From Thauera sp. K11 (lineage in GTDB: Bacteria > Pseudomonadota > Gammaproteobacteria > Burkholderiales > Rhodocyclaceae): a stretch of DNA of 64,000 nt. The translations under genes were made by a program, and so were the position numbers. A model generated the notes under the pieces. It was given only the letters and a program-made list of their open reading frames with translations. It searched no databases and was not told the DNA's origin. Positions within the stretch are counted from its first letter, which is position 1. Each line of letters opens with the position of its first letter. The DNA is taken from contig NZ_CP023439.1 of the NCBI RefSeq assembly GCF_002354895.1, forward strand, positions 3,224,001 to 3,288,000. The letters are read 5' to 3'. Below are positions 9,244 through 18,797 of the stretch, piece after piece.

Positions 9244-10167
9244 ATGACCGAGACCAAACCGTTCATTTCGGTTGCACTGTGCACGCACAACCATCTGGAC
9301 CGCCTGGTCCGGACCCTGGCGGACCTCGCATCGTTGCACGCGCCGGTCCGGCCCTGGGAATTTCTCGTCATCGACAACGGCTGCACCGATGGTACGAGCG
9401 AGATGCTGGCCACCCGCGACTGGGCGCTCCAGGGAGCGCAGATTCGCGTCGTGCGGGAAGACAGGCTCGGACTCTCCAATGCCCGCAATCGCGCGCTGCG
9501 CGAGGCACGGGGCGAATACCTCGTTTTCATGGACGACGACGAGACCCCGGAGCCCGGCTGGCTGCAGGCATTGGAGGACGCGATGATCGCCCATGCGCCC
9601 GATGCGCTCGGCGGGCGGATCGCAGTCATGTTCGAGGACGGCGCGCGCCCACCCTGGCTGCAGGATGAGCTGCTGGGCTTTCTGGGCAAGCTCGATCATG
9701 GCGAAGCATGCTGGCTGACCTCCGAGGAAACGCCGATCTTCGGCGGGAATTTCGCATTTCGCCGCGAGGTCTTCGAACGCATCGGAGATTTCGACGCCCG
9801 GCTCGGCCGCATGGGTGCGATCAACACCGGCGGCGAGGACACGGAGATCCACCGGAGGCTGCTGGCGCATGGGTGCCGGGTGCGCTGGGTGCCGGCAGCG
9901 GTCATCAACCATCGCATCCAGACTCCCAAGCTGCAGCGCCACTACTTTCTGGATCTGCATTTCCGCCAGGGCCGCTGGCAGGGCGCGCGCAAGCGCGGCG
10001 GCGGCTCGCGCATGCCGCCGAAGTACCTCGCGCCCCAGATGCTGCGCGCCTTTGGCAGGGCGATCGCCAAACGCCTGAGCGAGGGCGCCGACCATTCGCT
10101 GCGGCTCGAGATGAATGCCGCCTATTTCACCGGCTATGTGTTCGGCTGGGTGCGCGATGTGGCCTGA
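9244..10167 (+). CDS. Glycosyltransferase family 2
   Basis: A 307-residue GT2 enzyme with the opening ISVALCTHNHLDRL, the IDNGCTDGT donor-binding loop, GLSNARNRAL, and VFMDDDETP as the DxD-type metal motif near residue 97-100. GGNFAFRREVFERIGDFD and GGEDTE follow as the acceptor block with the catalytic acid. The C-terminal third is basic and may touch the membrane surface. It is similar in layout to the next gene (10328-11245), suggesting a duplication. It follows the deacetylase by nine bases. Confidence 0.87.
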   Translation: MTETKPFISVALCTHNHLDRLVRTLADLASLHAPVRPWEFLVIDNGCTDGTSEMLATRDWALQGAQIRVVREDRLGLSNARNRALREARGEYLVFMDDDETPEPGWLQALEDAMIAHAPDALGGRIAVMFEDGARPPWLQDELLGFLGKLDHGEACWLTSEETPIFGGNFAFRREVFERIGDFDARLGRMGAINTGGEDTEIHRRLLAHGCRVRWVPAAVINHRIQTPKLQRHYFLDLHFRQGRWQGARKRGGGSRMPPKYLAPQMLRAFGRAIAKRLSEGADHSLRLEMNAAYFTGYVFGWVRDVA

Positions 10168-10327
10168 CGGCGCGGACATGCGGATGCGGTACATTGTCCC
10201 GGGCGATGCACGGCGTAGCGATGAAGCCCGAACGCCATCGACGAGGATGAGAGCCCCGGAACCCACGATGGCGGCATGAGAACGCTGACGAACGACTATC
10301 TGGACCGGACCGTGCGGGGGAACAGGC

Positions 10328-11245
10328 ATGGACGCTAGCATCGTCGTATGCACCTACAATCGATCCGGCTCCCTGGGAGAAACGATCGACGCGATATGCG
10401 GCCTCGACGTTCCCGGCGGCATACGGCACGAAGTCATCATCGTGGACAACAACTCCACGGACCAGACCGCGGAGGTCGTGCGGCCGTATCTGGATCGATA
10501 CGGCTATATCCGCTATGTGTTCGAGGAAAAACAGGGTTTGTCCAACGCCCGCAACCGGGGAATCGCGGAATCGCGGGGCGCGACGATCCTTTTCACCGAT
10601 GACGACGTTCTGCCCGAACGCGACTGGCTCGTGCAGACGCTGGACGGAATGGCGAAACATGGTGCCGATGCCTGCGGCGGATTCATCTCGCCGATATTCG
10701 AAACGCCGCCGCCGGCCTGGTTGACGGCCCGTTTCCACGGTTTTCTTGCCGTTCGCGATGCGCGAACCGACGATTACGTCATTGCGAAACCGGCGGATGC
10801 GCCCTTCGGCGCGAACATGGCCTTCCGCAGACAGGTATTCGACCGCGTCGGCCCGTTCGACACTTCGCGTGGCAGAAAAGGAAACACCCTGGCCAGCGGC
10901 GAGGACGGCGAACTCTTCGATCGCCTCCTGCGAGCGGGCATCAAGGCCGTCTTCCTGGGAAGGTCCCGCGTCCGCCACAAGGTCGAAGCGTATCGGCTCG
11001 AAAAGCGCTACTTTCGCCGCTGGCGGTATCAGACCAGCCGCAATATCGCCTTCAGCAAAGGCATTCCGGGCACGAGAAGGCTGTTCAACGTACCGCATTA
11101 TTTCATCGTGCAGACGGCCCGTTCCGCCTTTCGCGCATTGATCGCCCGCCTGACGCGCCCCGAGGACGAAGCGTTCATGCAGGAAATCATCCTGTGGCAT
11201 TTTCTCGGCACGATACGCGGCCTGGTGGAAGCAAGGCGCAAATGA
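10328..11245 (+). CDS. Glycosyltransferase family 2
   Basis: A 305-residue GT2 enzyme: SIVVCTYNRSGSL, IVDNNSTDQT, GLSNARNRGIAES, LFTDDDVLPE (metal motif near residue 93-97), FGANMAFRRQVFDRVGPFD and SGEDGELFDRL. A GGGGGAA run upstream of the ATG at 10328 is a good ribosome binding site. The 160 bases before it hold no recognisable gene. Layout closely parallels the preceding GT2, with the same GLSNARNR and EDxE blocks, so the two are probably paralogues with different linkage specificity. Confidence 0.87.
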   Translation: MDASIVVCTYNRSGSLGETIDAICGLDVPGGIRHEVIIVDNNSTDQTAEVVRPYLDRYGYIRYVFEEKQGLSNARNRGIAESRGATILFTDDDVLPERDWLVQTLDGMAKHGADACGGFISPIFETPPPAWLTARFHGFLAVRDARTDDYVIAKPADAPFGANMAFRRQVFDRVGPFDTSRGRKGNTLASGEDGELFDRLLRAGIKAVFLGRSRVRHKVEAYRLEKRYFRRWRYQTSRNIAFSKGIPGTRRLFNVPHYFIVQTARSAFRALIARLTRPEDEAFMQEIILWHFLGTIRGLVEARRK

Positions 11246-11308
11246 ACCGCGCCGCTCCATCGACCGGATTGCTGCCAGTGATCGACCTCCCCATCGTGCG
11301 AGCCTGAC

Positions 11309-14300
11309 GTGTCCCCATTTACCGCCAGCCTGACCATCCTGATCTGCACCCACAATCGTGCAGCCCTGCTCGAACGTGTGATCGCGTCCCTCAATACGGC
11401 CGTTCGCCCGGCCCTGCCCGTGCGCATCCTCGTCGCCGCGAATGCCTGCACCGACGACACGGTGGCGCGGATGAACGCCTATCGGGCGGCGCAGCCGGGA
11501 AGCAGCAGGCTGCCGCTCGACGTCCTCGAGGTGCCGACGCCCGGCAAGTCCCACGCGCTGAACACGGCGATCCCTAGGATCGACAGCGAAATCGTCGCTT
11601 TCGTCGACGACGACCATCGCGTCGATGCGAACTATCTCGTCGCCATCGAAGACGCCGTCCGGCAGTGGCCGGATGCGAGTCTGTATTGCGGCCGCATCCT
11701 GCCGGACTGGGACGGAACCGAGCCGGCATGGGTGCACGACGAGGGGCCTTACCGGATCTACCCTCTGCCCGTGCCGCGCTACGACCAGGGCGACGTGCCA
11801 AAGACGATCACTGCGCAGGAAGGGCCGATCCCCGGGGGCGGCAATCTCGCCGTCCGCCGCGAGGTGTTCGACCTGTGCGGGCAATTTTCGACCGAGTTGG
11901 GGCCGCACGGCCACGACCTGGGCGGCGGCGAGGACAGCGAGTACGTGCTGCGCGCGCTCGAGCGCGGCCTTCGCTGCCAGTACCAGCCGGCGATGATCCA
12001 GTACCACTATGTCGACAACGAGCGGCTGACCTTGTCCTACCTGATGCGCAAGGGCTACCAGCGCACCCGCTCCACTTCGCGCATCCGCGGCAACGGCCGG
12101 GTGCCGCTCTACATGTGGCGCAAGGTGGGGGGATATGCCTTTCGCGGCACGTTCTGCCTTTCCTGGGCCAAACGCCGCTTCTACTGGGTACGCACTGCGG
12201 CGGCCCTGGGCGAGTTGCAGGGGCGCGGCGAATCCGGCCACCGCGGCCGCGGGCTCACCCTGCCGGCCGACGGCCTCGGCGTCGGCCTGTGGCTGCTCGC
12301 CCTGCTCGCCCTGGCCGGCGCCGCCACCGCATGGCTTGCCGCAGGGGACGATCCCGCCGCGGCGCTATGGCCCATCGCGGTCGTCGCCGCCGCCGGCACC
12401 GGCTCGTTGCTGTGGAAATCGATACTGGACTTCTCGCGCACCGGCCCCAGCATCCGCAACGAGATCCTTGCCCACTACCGCCGGTATTCGCTGTATGCCC
12501 TCGCCCGCCTCGGGCTGTGGAGCTTCGCGCTGATGAGCTTTCTCGCCGGTGGCGGCGTGCTGGTCTATGGCCTGCTCGCCACCAGTTTCGGATGGTCGTG
12601 GTCGGTCGCGGCCGAAACCGCGGCGGCGGTTCTGGGGCTCCTCGGTGCCGCAACGGCCCAGTTCGTGCGCCTGCTGCGTTTCAACCCCGGCCTTCTGGTG
12701 GCATCCATGCATTACCGCATGGCGCGGCTGCATCCGCTGTGGCGCCGGGCGACGGCGAAACGCATCCGCAACGTCCAGTCGGCCGCGCTCGCCGTCTTCG
12801 CCCTGCTCCTGGCCACCTCCACCGCCAGGCTGGCGCAGCAGGGAGAACTGGGCACCCTGCTCACCCTGTGGGGCGCCGTGGTGTTCTATGTGGCTGCCAT
12901 CGCATGGACGGAGCTGGAGCCGGAATCCCGCGCACGCCCCCGCCAGCCTGCGCGCAGCACCCGGCCCAACATCCTGATGATGGGCGCCGATACGCTGCGG
13001 AGCGACCGCCTGGGCGCACTCGGCTACCATCGGCGCCTGACGCCCAACCTGGATGCCCTCGGCCTTCAGGGCAGCCTGTTCACCCACTGCTACGTGCCCT
13101 GCGCCCGCACGGCGCCGAGCCTGGTTTCGCTGTTCACCGGCACCTGGCCGCAACGCCACGGCATCCGCGACAACTTCGTCGCCGACGAAGAGACGCGCCT
13201 CACGGTGGACGCCCTCCCGGCCCTGCTGAAATCCCGGGGCTACAATACCGCGTCCTTGTCGGACTGGTGCGGGGCCGACCTGGGCAAGTTCTCATTCGGT
13301 TTCGCGCTGACGGACCTGCCCGAGGATCAATGGAACCTCAAGTACCTGATCCGCCAGGGACCCAAGGACCTGCGCCTGTTCATCTCCGCCTTCACCCACA
13401 ACCGCCTCGGCCGCCTGCTTCTGCCGGAGGTGTTCTACCTGGGGGGCGTGCCGCTGACCGACGACATCGGCCGCCGCAGCCGGCGCCTGCTGTCGCGCCT
13501 GGCGGCCGACGACAAGCCGTTCCTGCTCAACGTCTTCTATTCGACGACGCACCCGCCCTTCGCCTCCGAATGGCCGTGGTACGAAAAATTCGCCGATCCG
13601 GCGTATGACGGCAGTTCCCGCTTCGCGATGGCCAAGCTGAACGACCCCTTCGACATCATTCGCCGCCAGGGAGAACCGCGCGAAGAGTTCGACCTCGACC
13701 ACATCATCGACCTCTACGACGGCTGCGTGGCCCAGTTCGACGACGAGGTCGGCAAGATGCTGGCCCATCTGGCGGCCAGCGGCCTGGCGGAGAACACCAT
13801 CGTCGTGGTCTATTCGGACCATGGCATGGAGTTCTTCGAGCATGACACCTGGGGACAGGGGAACTCGGCGGTCGGCGACCATTCGGCGCGCATACCGCTG
13901 ATCGTTCGCGCGCCGGGTATGCCGGCCCGCGGGGTCGTGGCCGACGTGGTGCGCAGCATCGACATCGCGCCGACGCTGCTGGCGCTGACCGGCTCTCCGC
14001 CCGCGCCCAGCATGGAGGGCGTGTCGCTCGTGCCGCTGCTCCGCGACGAGGCCGCCCCGCGAGAACTCGAAGCCTACAACGAGACGGGTTTGTGGCTGAC
14101 GCCGCCGCCCGGCATGGACCCGACCCATCTGCGCTATCCGAATCTCCTGGAAATGCTCGAAGTGCCGGACAAGGACAGCGGCACCCTCGCCATCAAGACG
14201 GATTTCCAGCACGCGATCGTCGAGGCCAAGGACCGCATGCTGCGCGAAGGGCGATGGAAGCTGGTCTACCAGCCGCTGACGGGTGGATACCGGCTCTGCC

Positions 14301-14419
14301 TCTATGACGTCGCAAACGATCCGGGCTGCCACGAGGACGTATCCGGGATCAATGCCGTGGAGCAGGAACAGCTCTGGCTCCAGATGCAGCCTTTCCTGGT
14401 CGAAGGAGGCTCCCGCTAG
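11309..14419 (+). CDS. Fusion protein: GT2 glycosyltransferase, membrane domain, sulfatase-like alkaline-phosphatase-superfamily domain
   Basis: A 1036-residue three-part protein from a GTG start. Residues ~1-310 are a GT2 domain (LTILICTHNR, VAFVDDDHR metal motif, GGGEDSEYVL). Residues ~320-535 hold about six hydrophobic helices. Residues ~550-1036 are a sulfatase-like fold: NILMMGADTLRSDR with metal ligand D561, RTAPSLVSLFTG with T601 at the nucleophile position, and VVYSDHGME with D837/H838. True sulfatases have Cys or Ser in C/S-x-P-x-R at the nucleophile; Thr there is typical of phosphoethanolamine/phosphoglycerol transferases and of many uncharacterised sulfatase-like proteins. It could therefore transfer or remove a phosphate-type group rather than sulfate. 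Linked GT2 and hydrolase domains suggest modification of the same glycan. It ends 37 bases from the convergent GT4 gene. Confidence 0.82.
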   Translation: MSPFTASLTILICTHNRAALLERVIASLNTAVRPALPVRILVAANACTDDTVARMNAYRAAQPGSSRLPLDVLEVPTPGKSHALNTAIPRIDSEIVAFVDDDHRVDANYLVAIEDAVRQWPDASLYCGRILPDWDGTEPAWVHDEGPYRIYPLPVPRYDQGDVPKTITAQEGPIPGGGNLAVRREVFDLCGQFSTELGPHGHDLGGGEDSEYVLRALERGLRCQYQPAMIQYHYVDNERLTLSYLMRKGYQRTRSTSRIRGNGRVPLYMWRKVGGYAFRGTFCLSWAKRRFYWVRTAAALGELQGRGESGHRGRGLTLPADGLGVGLWLLALLALAGAATAWLAAGDDPAAALWPIAVVAAAGTGSLLWKSILDFSRTGPSIRNEILAHYRRYSLYALARLGLWSFALMSFLAGGGVLVYGLLATSFGWSWSVAAETAAAVLGLLGAATAQFVRLLRFNPGLLVASMHYRMARLHPLWRRATAKRIRNVQSAALAVFALLLATSTARLAQQGELGTLLTLWGAVVFYVAAIAWTELEPESRARPRQPARSTRPNILMMGADTLRSDRLGALGYHRRLTPNLDALGLQGSLFTHCYVPCARTAPSLVSLFTGTWPQRHGIRDNFVADEETRLTVDALPALLKSRGYNTASLSDWCGADLGKFSFGFALTDLPEDQWNLKYLIRQGPKDLRLFISAFTHNRLGRLLLPEVFYLGGVPLTDDIGRRSRRLLSRLAADDKPFLLNVFYSTTHPPFASEWPWYEKFADPAYDGSSRFAMAKLNDPFDIIRRQGEPREEFDLDHIIDLYDGCVAQFDDEVGKMLAHLAASGLAENTIVVVYSDHGMEFFEHDTWGQGNSAVGDHSARIPLIVRAPGMPARGVVADVVRSIDIAPTLLALTGSPPAPSMEGVSLVPLLRDEAAPRELEAYNETGLWLTPPPGMDPTHLRYPNLLEMLEVPDKDSGTLAIKTDFQHAIVEAKDRMLREGRWKLVYQPLTGGYRLCLYDVANDPGCHEDVSGINAVEQEQLWLQMQPFLVEGGSR

Positions 14420-14456
14420 ACAGATCCTGCGATGATGCGGACCGGCAAGGCCGCGC

Positions 14457-15572
14457 TCATGCGCGGCGCGCGCTGTCGAACAGCAGTGCCTCGAACTCCC
14501 GCACCGGGCCATCGACGAAAAGCCGCGTCACCCGTTCCTGCGCCGACCCGCCAAGGCGGGCGCGCTCGCCGGCATCGCGCAGCAGTGCAGCGACGCATGC
14601 CGCCATTTCCCCGATCTCGCCGACCTCGAAAAGACAGCCGGTCTGGCCGTCCACGATGACTTCCGGAATACCTCCGACCCGGGTGGCCACGACCGCCCGC
14701 CCCATCAGGCCGGCTTCTATCGCGATGAGCCCGAGCGGTTCCTGCCAGCGCGACGGCACCACCATCACGTCGGACGTCGCATAGACGTCCTCGATCCGCT
14801 CCACGTAGCCCAGGTAGCGGATGCGCGTGTCGCCGCCGATCATCTCGCGCAGTTGGGGTTCGGTGTAGGAGCCGGGGAACTTCGCCGGATCGCGGCATTC
14901 TCCCGCGATCAGGAAGACCGCATCCGGGGCGTCGATCATCCGGGCCATCCGGATGAAATCCTGCACGCCCTTGATGTCACGGATCTGACCCGCAAAACCG
15001 GCGACCGGGCACGCGTCCGGAATCCCCAGATCCGGACGCAGCGACCGGCCGGCCGCAAAGCGCCCGGGGTCCACCGGGTTGTAGACGACGCACTTCTCCA
15101 GCCCGGCGGGGCCGGACATCCGCGCCACGTAGTCGGACACGGCGACTGCCTTCGCACACCATGCCATGCCGGGTGCGGGCCGGGCGTTGACGACGTGGTA
15201 GTGAGCGATGACCGGAATCCCGAGCAGGCGTGCGGCGAGAATTTCCGCCGCACGCCAGAAACCGGAATGATTGACGTGCACCACGCGCACCCGGTGACGC
15301 CGGAAAAAGGCCATCGCGCGGACGAGGGCGGAAACGTAGCGCCATGGCGAGGGCAGCTCCAGCTCCGTCAATGCCCCCCACAGCCGGAAACGGATGCCGC
15401 TGGCCTCCAGTTCGCCGGCGACGGGACCGTCTCCCGGCAGGAGCACCAGCGGATCGATGCGTTCGCGCGGAAGGCGGCGCAGCAGCGTATAGATCACGCG
15501 GCTGGCGCCGCCCCAATCGCCTGCGCTGCCGGTAATAAAGCACGCGGTGATGCGGTTCTTTTCAGGCATCAT
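14457..15572 (-). CDS. Glycosyltransferase family 4 (GT-B)
   Basis: A 371-residue GT-B enzyme. The N-terminal domain begins TACFITGSAGDWGGASRVIYTLL, with the glycine-rich acceptor-side loop. The C-terminal donor domain holds GFAGQIRDIKG, ADVMVVPSRWQEPLGLIAIEA-type sequence with the E-x7-E motif (EPLGLIAIE), and GGIPEVI. It is divergent from the similar GT4 at 15610-16716; both share the DWGGASR start, which points to duplication and inversion. Two ATG codons lie in tandem at the start. Confidence 0.86.
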   Translation of the reverse strand: MMPEKNRITACFITGSAGDWGGASRVIYTLLRRLPRERIDPLVLLPGDGPVAGELEASGIRFRLWGALTELELPSPWRYVSALVRAMAFFRRHRVRVVHVNHSGFWRAAEILAARLLGIPVIAHYHVVNARPAPGMAWCAKAVAVSDYVARMSGPAGLEKCVVYNPVDPGRFAAGRSLRPDLGIPDACPVAGFAGQIRDIKGVQDFIRMARMIDAPDAVFLIAGECRDPAKFPGSYTEPQLREMIGGDTRIRYLGYVERIEDVYATSDVMVVPSRWQEPLGLIAIEAGLMGRAVVATRVGGIPEVIVDGQTGCLFEVGEIGEMAACVAALLRDAGERARLGGSAQERVTRLFVDGPVREFEALLFDSARRA

Positions 15573-15609
15573 CGGTTCATCTCCATCAACCGAGTGGATC
15601 TTTCGGCGT

Positions 15610-16716
15610 ATGACATCGACACAGACGGCGCGCAGGATACGAATCGCCTACTTCCTTGGCACCCATGAGGATTGGGGCGGGGCCAGCCGCGCCACGCTGA
15701 ATTTCGTCCGCACCATCGACCGCACCCGTTTCGAGCCGATCGTCGTCCTGACGCAGGAAGGCAAGCTGTCCGCGACGCTGCGCGACGAGCACATCGAGAC
15801 GCTCGTCTGGGGCATTCACGACAGCCGCCCCAACCTGCCGGCATACGCACTGGATGTCCTGCGTGCCTGGCGGATGCTCAAGGCGCACGAAATCTCCCTG
15901 ATCCACCTGAACTACGGGGCAATCGGCTGGAAGCCCGCCGAGATCCTGGCTGCCCGTTTCGCGGGGATTCCCGTCATCAACCACTTCCATACCGGCGTAC
16001 GCACCCCCTCGTCCTTTCTCCGCCATACCGCGGCGGCCATAGGGGTGTCGCGCTACGTCACCGACGGGCTGGAATCGTGGGGCGTGCCCAAGCACGTGGT
16101 ACACAACGTTTCCGACCTGGGCCGCTTCAGCCACGGCCGGGATATCCGCGCCGAATTCGGCCTGGACCGGAGCCACGTCGTCATCATGCTTGCGGGCCAG
16201 ATGATCCGTGCAAAGGGCATCGAGCTTTTCATCGAGGCGGCACGGCGCGTGCGCGGCGAACATGTCCGCTTCCTTCTGGCAGGACCGATCCGCGACACCA
16301 AGGGCGCCTACACCGAAGCGGAGGTCCACTCGCTGTGCGGGGCGGATCCGCGCGTCCGCTACATCGGCTACCGCTCCGATGCGGAAAATCTCTACGCCAC
16401 GGCAGACGTCATGGTGATGCCGTCGCAATGGGAAGAACCGTGCGCGATGATCCTGTTCGAAAGCGCCGCGGCCGGCAAACCGGTGATCGCGTCGGCGACC
16501 GGCGGTACGCCCGAGATCCTGCAGCACGACCGGACCGGCTATCTCTTCGAGCGCACCGACCTCGATGCCTTGGTCAATCACATGCAACACCTGGTGGACG
16601 ACGAGCAGGAACGCCGGCGTCTCGGCAACGAAGCCCGGGAGCTTGCACTGTCGACGTTCTCGAAAGCGCCGATCGAAAAGATGCAGTCGCTCTACGCGGC
16701 TCTCTGCCACGTCTGA
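15610..16716 (+). CDS. Glycosyltransferase family 4 (GT-B)
   Basis: A 368-residue GT-B enzyme with RIAYFLGTHEDWGGASRATLNFV at the start, MLAGQMIRAKG, and a late EEPCAMILFESAAAG block carrying the E-x7-E motif, then GGTPEIL. It is a close architectural match of the adjacent divergent GT4. The ATG at 15610 is preferred over 15547, because the earlier codon would overlap the divergent gene and adds residues not seen in the family. The shared intergenic space is then 37 bases and must hold both promoters, unless one gene is read from further away. Confidence 0.85.
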   Translation: MTSTQTARRIRIAYFLGTHEDWGGASRATLNFVRTIDRTRFEPIVVLTQEGKLSATLRDEHIETLVWGIHDSRPNLPAYALDVLRAWRMLKAHEISLIHLNYGAIGWKPAEILAARFAGIPVINHFHTGVRTPSSFLRHTAAAIGVSRYVTDGLESWGVPKHVVHNVSDLGRFSHGRDIRAEFGLDRSHVVIMLAGQMIRAKGIELFIEAARRVRGEHVRFLLAGPIRDTKGAYTEAEVHSLCGADPRVRYIGYRSDAENLYATADVMVMPSQWEEPCAMILFESAAAGKPVIASATGGTPEILQHDRTGYLFERTDLDALVNHMQHLVDDEQERRRLGNEARELALSTFSKAPIEKMQSLYAALCHV

Positions 16717-16743
16717 GGCTCGATCGGCACGGAAGGCTGCCCG

Positions 16744-17597
16744 TCACCGCTGCGCCGGTTCTTCAAACGACTTGCGCCAGCGGTCCTGGATGTCCTCCGG
16801 CGGGCAGAAGCGGCACTTGCGGCCGCCGGCGTCCCCTTCCGCGGTTTCGCCATTCGCGTTGGGCGCCGGGTCCGCCCCCTCGTCCGTCGCGGCGTCCCGG
16901 GGTGCGGCCGCCGACTCCTGCGGCGTGACCGCCGGTTCCTGCGGAGCTGCCGCTGCCTCCTCCTTCGCGGGGCGGACTTGCCCGCCACCGGCGAGGGGAA
17001 CGGCTCCGTGCCGCCGAGTTCCTTGTACGCCTTCTTCAACGCCTCGGAATCGGGCAGGTTGCGCAAGCCCTCCGTCGCCACGGCAAGCGCTTCCCGGCCC
17101 GAGCCGCTCTGGCGAAGCTGGGCGACGAGCGCCAGGTATGCCGCCTGATAGCCCGGGCTGACGCGAATCGCATCGTTGAACAATCCCGTTGCCCGCGCGG
17201 CGTCGCCCAGTTGCTGGTAGATGCGGCCCAGCTCCACGTACAGTTGCGGGCGCATCCAGAAGTCCGGACGGACGCCCCGCAGGACGTACTCATACTCCTT
17301 CGTCGCCAGGCGGCGCTGGGACGATCGATCCTTCGCATCGGCCGCTTTGGCAGCCCGGCTGAGAAAGTTCTGCCCGTAGCAGTAGTGGTGGAGATGCAGC
17401 CAGTTGTCGAAACCGAACTGTGCGATATATCGCTGCGCCTCCAGACTCCGGTTCTCGTCCCTCAGCTTCACCTGGCAAAAGGCCGGCAGCGCGGCCTGCT
17501 CCGCCGCGGTACCGGCCGGATTGTGCTGCGCCTGGGCCGCGGATGCCGCGGCGGCCAGGAGCAGCCCCAGATGGAAAGCCCGAAATTCCTTTCTCAC
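16744..17597 (-). pseudogene. Secreted TPR protein with apparent frameshift
   Basis: Translation from a GTG at 17597, which overlaps the upstream gene's stop by four bases, gives a signal peptide (AFHLGLLLAAAASAAQA) and then tetratricopeptide-like helices (YEYVLRGVRPDF, YVELGRIYQQLGDAARATGLFNDAI). After GGTEPFPSP, near 17,000, the frame turns into Arg/Ser-rich nonsense running to 16692. A different frame picks up KEEAAAAPQEPAV, continues through a Pro/Ala/Glu linker to KCRFCPPEDIQDRW and KSFEEPAQR, and stops at 16744. That tail has normal composition and looks like the real C-terminus. This indicates a one- or two-base indel around 16,985-17,015, either genuine or a sequencing error. Likely a periplasmic protein of the EPS cluster. 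Confidence 0.7.
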
Positions 17598-18766
17598 GGC
17601 GATGGCCTCGGTTTCATCGGTTGGTCGGGGGCGAGCCGGCTCGTCCGCTGGGCGATCGCCTGCCAGCTCAGTGCCGTACGCGCCCGCTGCAGGCCGGACG
17701 TGCCCAGGCGTTCGCACAGTTGCTCATCTTCCAGCAGCATGAGCAGCACGTTGTTGAGTTCGCCTCGCGCCTCGGCATCGACGCGAAAGCCGGTCACGCC
17801 ATCGAGCACGGCCGAGCCGGTCCCCCCGGCCTTGCCCGCGACGGACGCCTTGCCGCAGGCGGCAGCCTCGACGTAGACGATTCCGAACCCTTCCGTATCG
17901 CCGTCGATGTCGCGATTGGCCAGGACGAAGAGGTCGCACGCGTTGTACCAGCGCGGCAGGTCTTCCATCGCGACGTGGCCCAGCAGGTGCACGCGTCCTT
18001 CCAGGCCGCGCTCGGCAACCAGCCGGGAAAGGTAATCCTTGTCCTCGCCGATGCCGATCACCGCGTAGTGGACGTCGAGTCCGGCTTCGAGCAGCGCCGG
18101 CATGCAGTCGATCATCGTATCGAAGCCCTTGCGCCGGCTCAGCCGCCCGACCGACAGGATCAGCTTTGCGCCGGGCTGCAGGCGCAGGCCGTCGCGCAGG
18201 TCCTGGAAAGGCAGGCCCGGACGGAAGCGCTCGACGTCGACGCCGGGATGGATCATGACGATGCGCTCCGGCTCCACCCCCATGCCCACCAGCGTGTCGC
18301 GGGTGAAATCGCTGTTGGCGATGACCTTGTCGGCGTGGCGCAGCGCAAAGCACATCGCCTTGTATTTGTTTCCCCGCCCCCACCCGGTCAATTCCTCGCC
18401 GTGGGCGTAGATCACGACCGGCCGGAACGTGAGGCGCGCCACCAGCCAGGCCACCAGCCCTTCGGGCAGCGCGCGGCCGGCGTGGATCGCATCGAAGCGA
18501 TGCGTGAGCGCCAGCCGCAGGGACGCCAGCACGAACCTCAGGTACATCAGCAGCGACTCCGGCTTGAGCCAGGGCACGCGCTTCAGCGAAAGGCGGTGGA
18601 CGGTGTTGGGGTGATCGCGGTCATACTCGGCGGCGCCGGGCACGTCGGCGGTGACGATGTGGATCTCCTTGCCCCCGAGCCGGCGATAGACCTCGTCGAA
18701 CCAGACGGCGGTGCCCCCCTTGGTGGGCAGGAAAAGCTCGGTGAGGACCAGGTATCGATTCTGCAT
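17594..18766 (-). CDS. Glycosyltransferase family 4 (GT-B)
   Basis: A 390-residue GT-B enzyme: YLVLTELFLPTKGGTAVWFDEVYRRL at the start, VVIYAHGEELTGWG, ILSVGRLSRRKGFDTMI, and TEGFGIVYVEAAACG with the E-x7-E motif (EGFGIVYVE). The layout matches the mannosyl/glucosyltransferase branch of GT4. The start MQNRY at 18766 is chosen over an ATG at 18826, whose extra residues overlap the neighbouring gene end. The stop overlaps the GTG of the TPR gene by four bases, so these two are coupled. It probably belongs to the same transcription unit as the NodB-like gene upstream (31-base gap). Confidence 0.86.
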   Translation of the reverse strand: MQNRYLVLTELFLPTKGGTAVWFDEVYRRLGGKEIHIVTADVPGAAEYDRDHPNTVHRLSLKRVPWLKPESLLMYLRFVLASLRLALTHRFDAIHAGRALPEGLVAWLVARLTFRPVVIYAHGEELTGWGRGNKYKAMCFALRHADKVIANSDFTRDTLVGMGVEPERIVMIHPGVDVERFRPGLPFQDLRDGLRLQPGAKLILSVGRLSRRKGFDTMIDCMPALLEAGLDVHYAVIGIGEDKDYLSRLVAERGLEGRVHLLGHVAMEDLPRWYNACDLFVLANRDIDGDTEGFGIVYVEAAACGKASVAGKAGGTGSAVLDGVTGFRVDAEARGELNNVLLMLLEDEQLCERLGTSGLQRARTALSWQAIAQRTSRLAPDQPMKPRPSP

Positions 18767-18797
18767 TGCGTGCTTCCATGTACGACGTGCGATCCTA

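Noticed and set aside
13082..13142. Cys598 in the sulfatase-like domain as a formylglycine site
   Set aside because: Counting back from the LFTG anchor, the nucleophile position is T601; Cys598 is three residues too early and the C-x-P-x-R pattern is absent.
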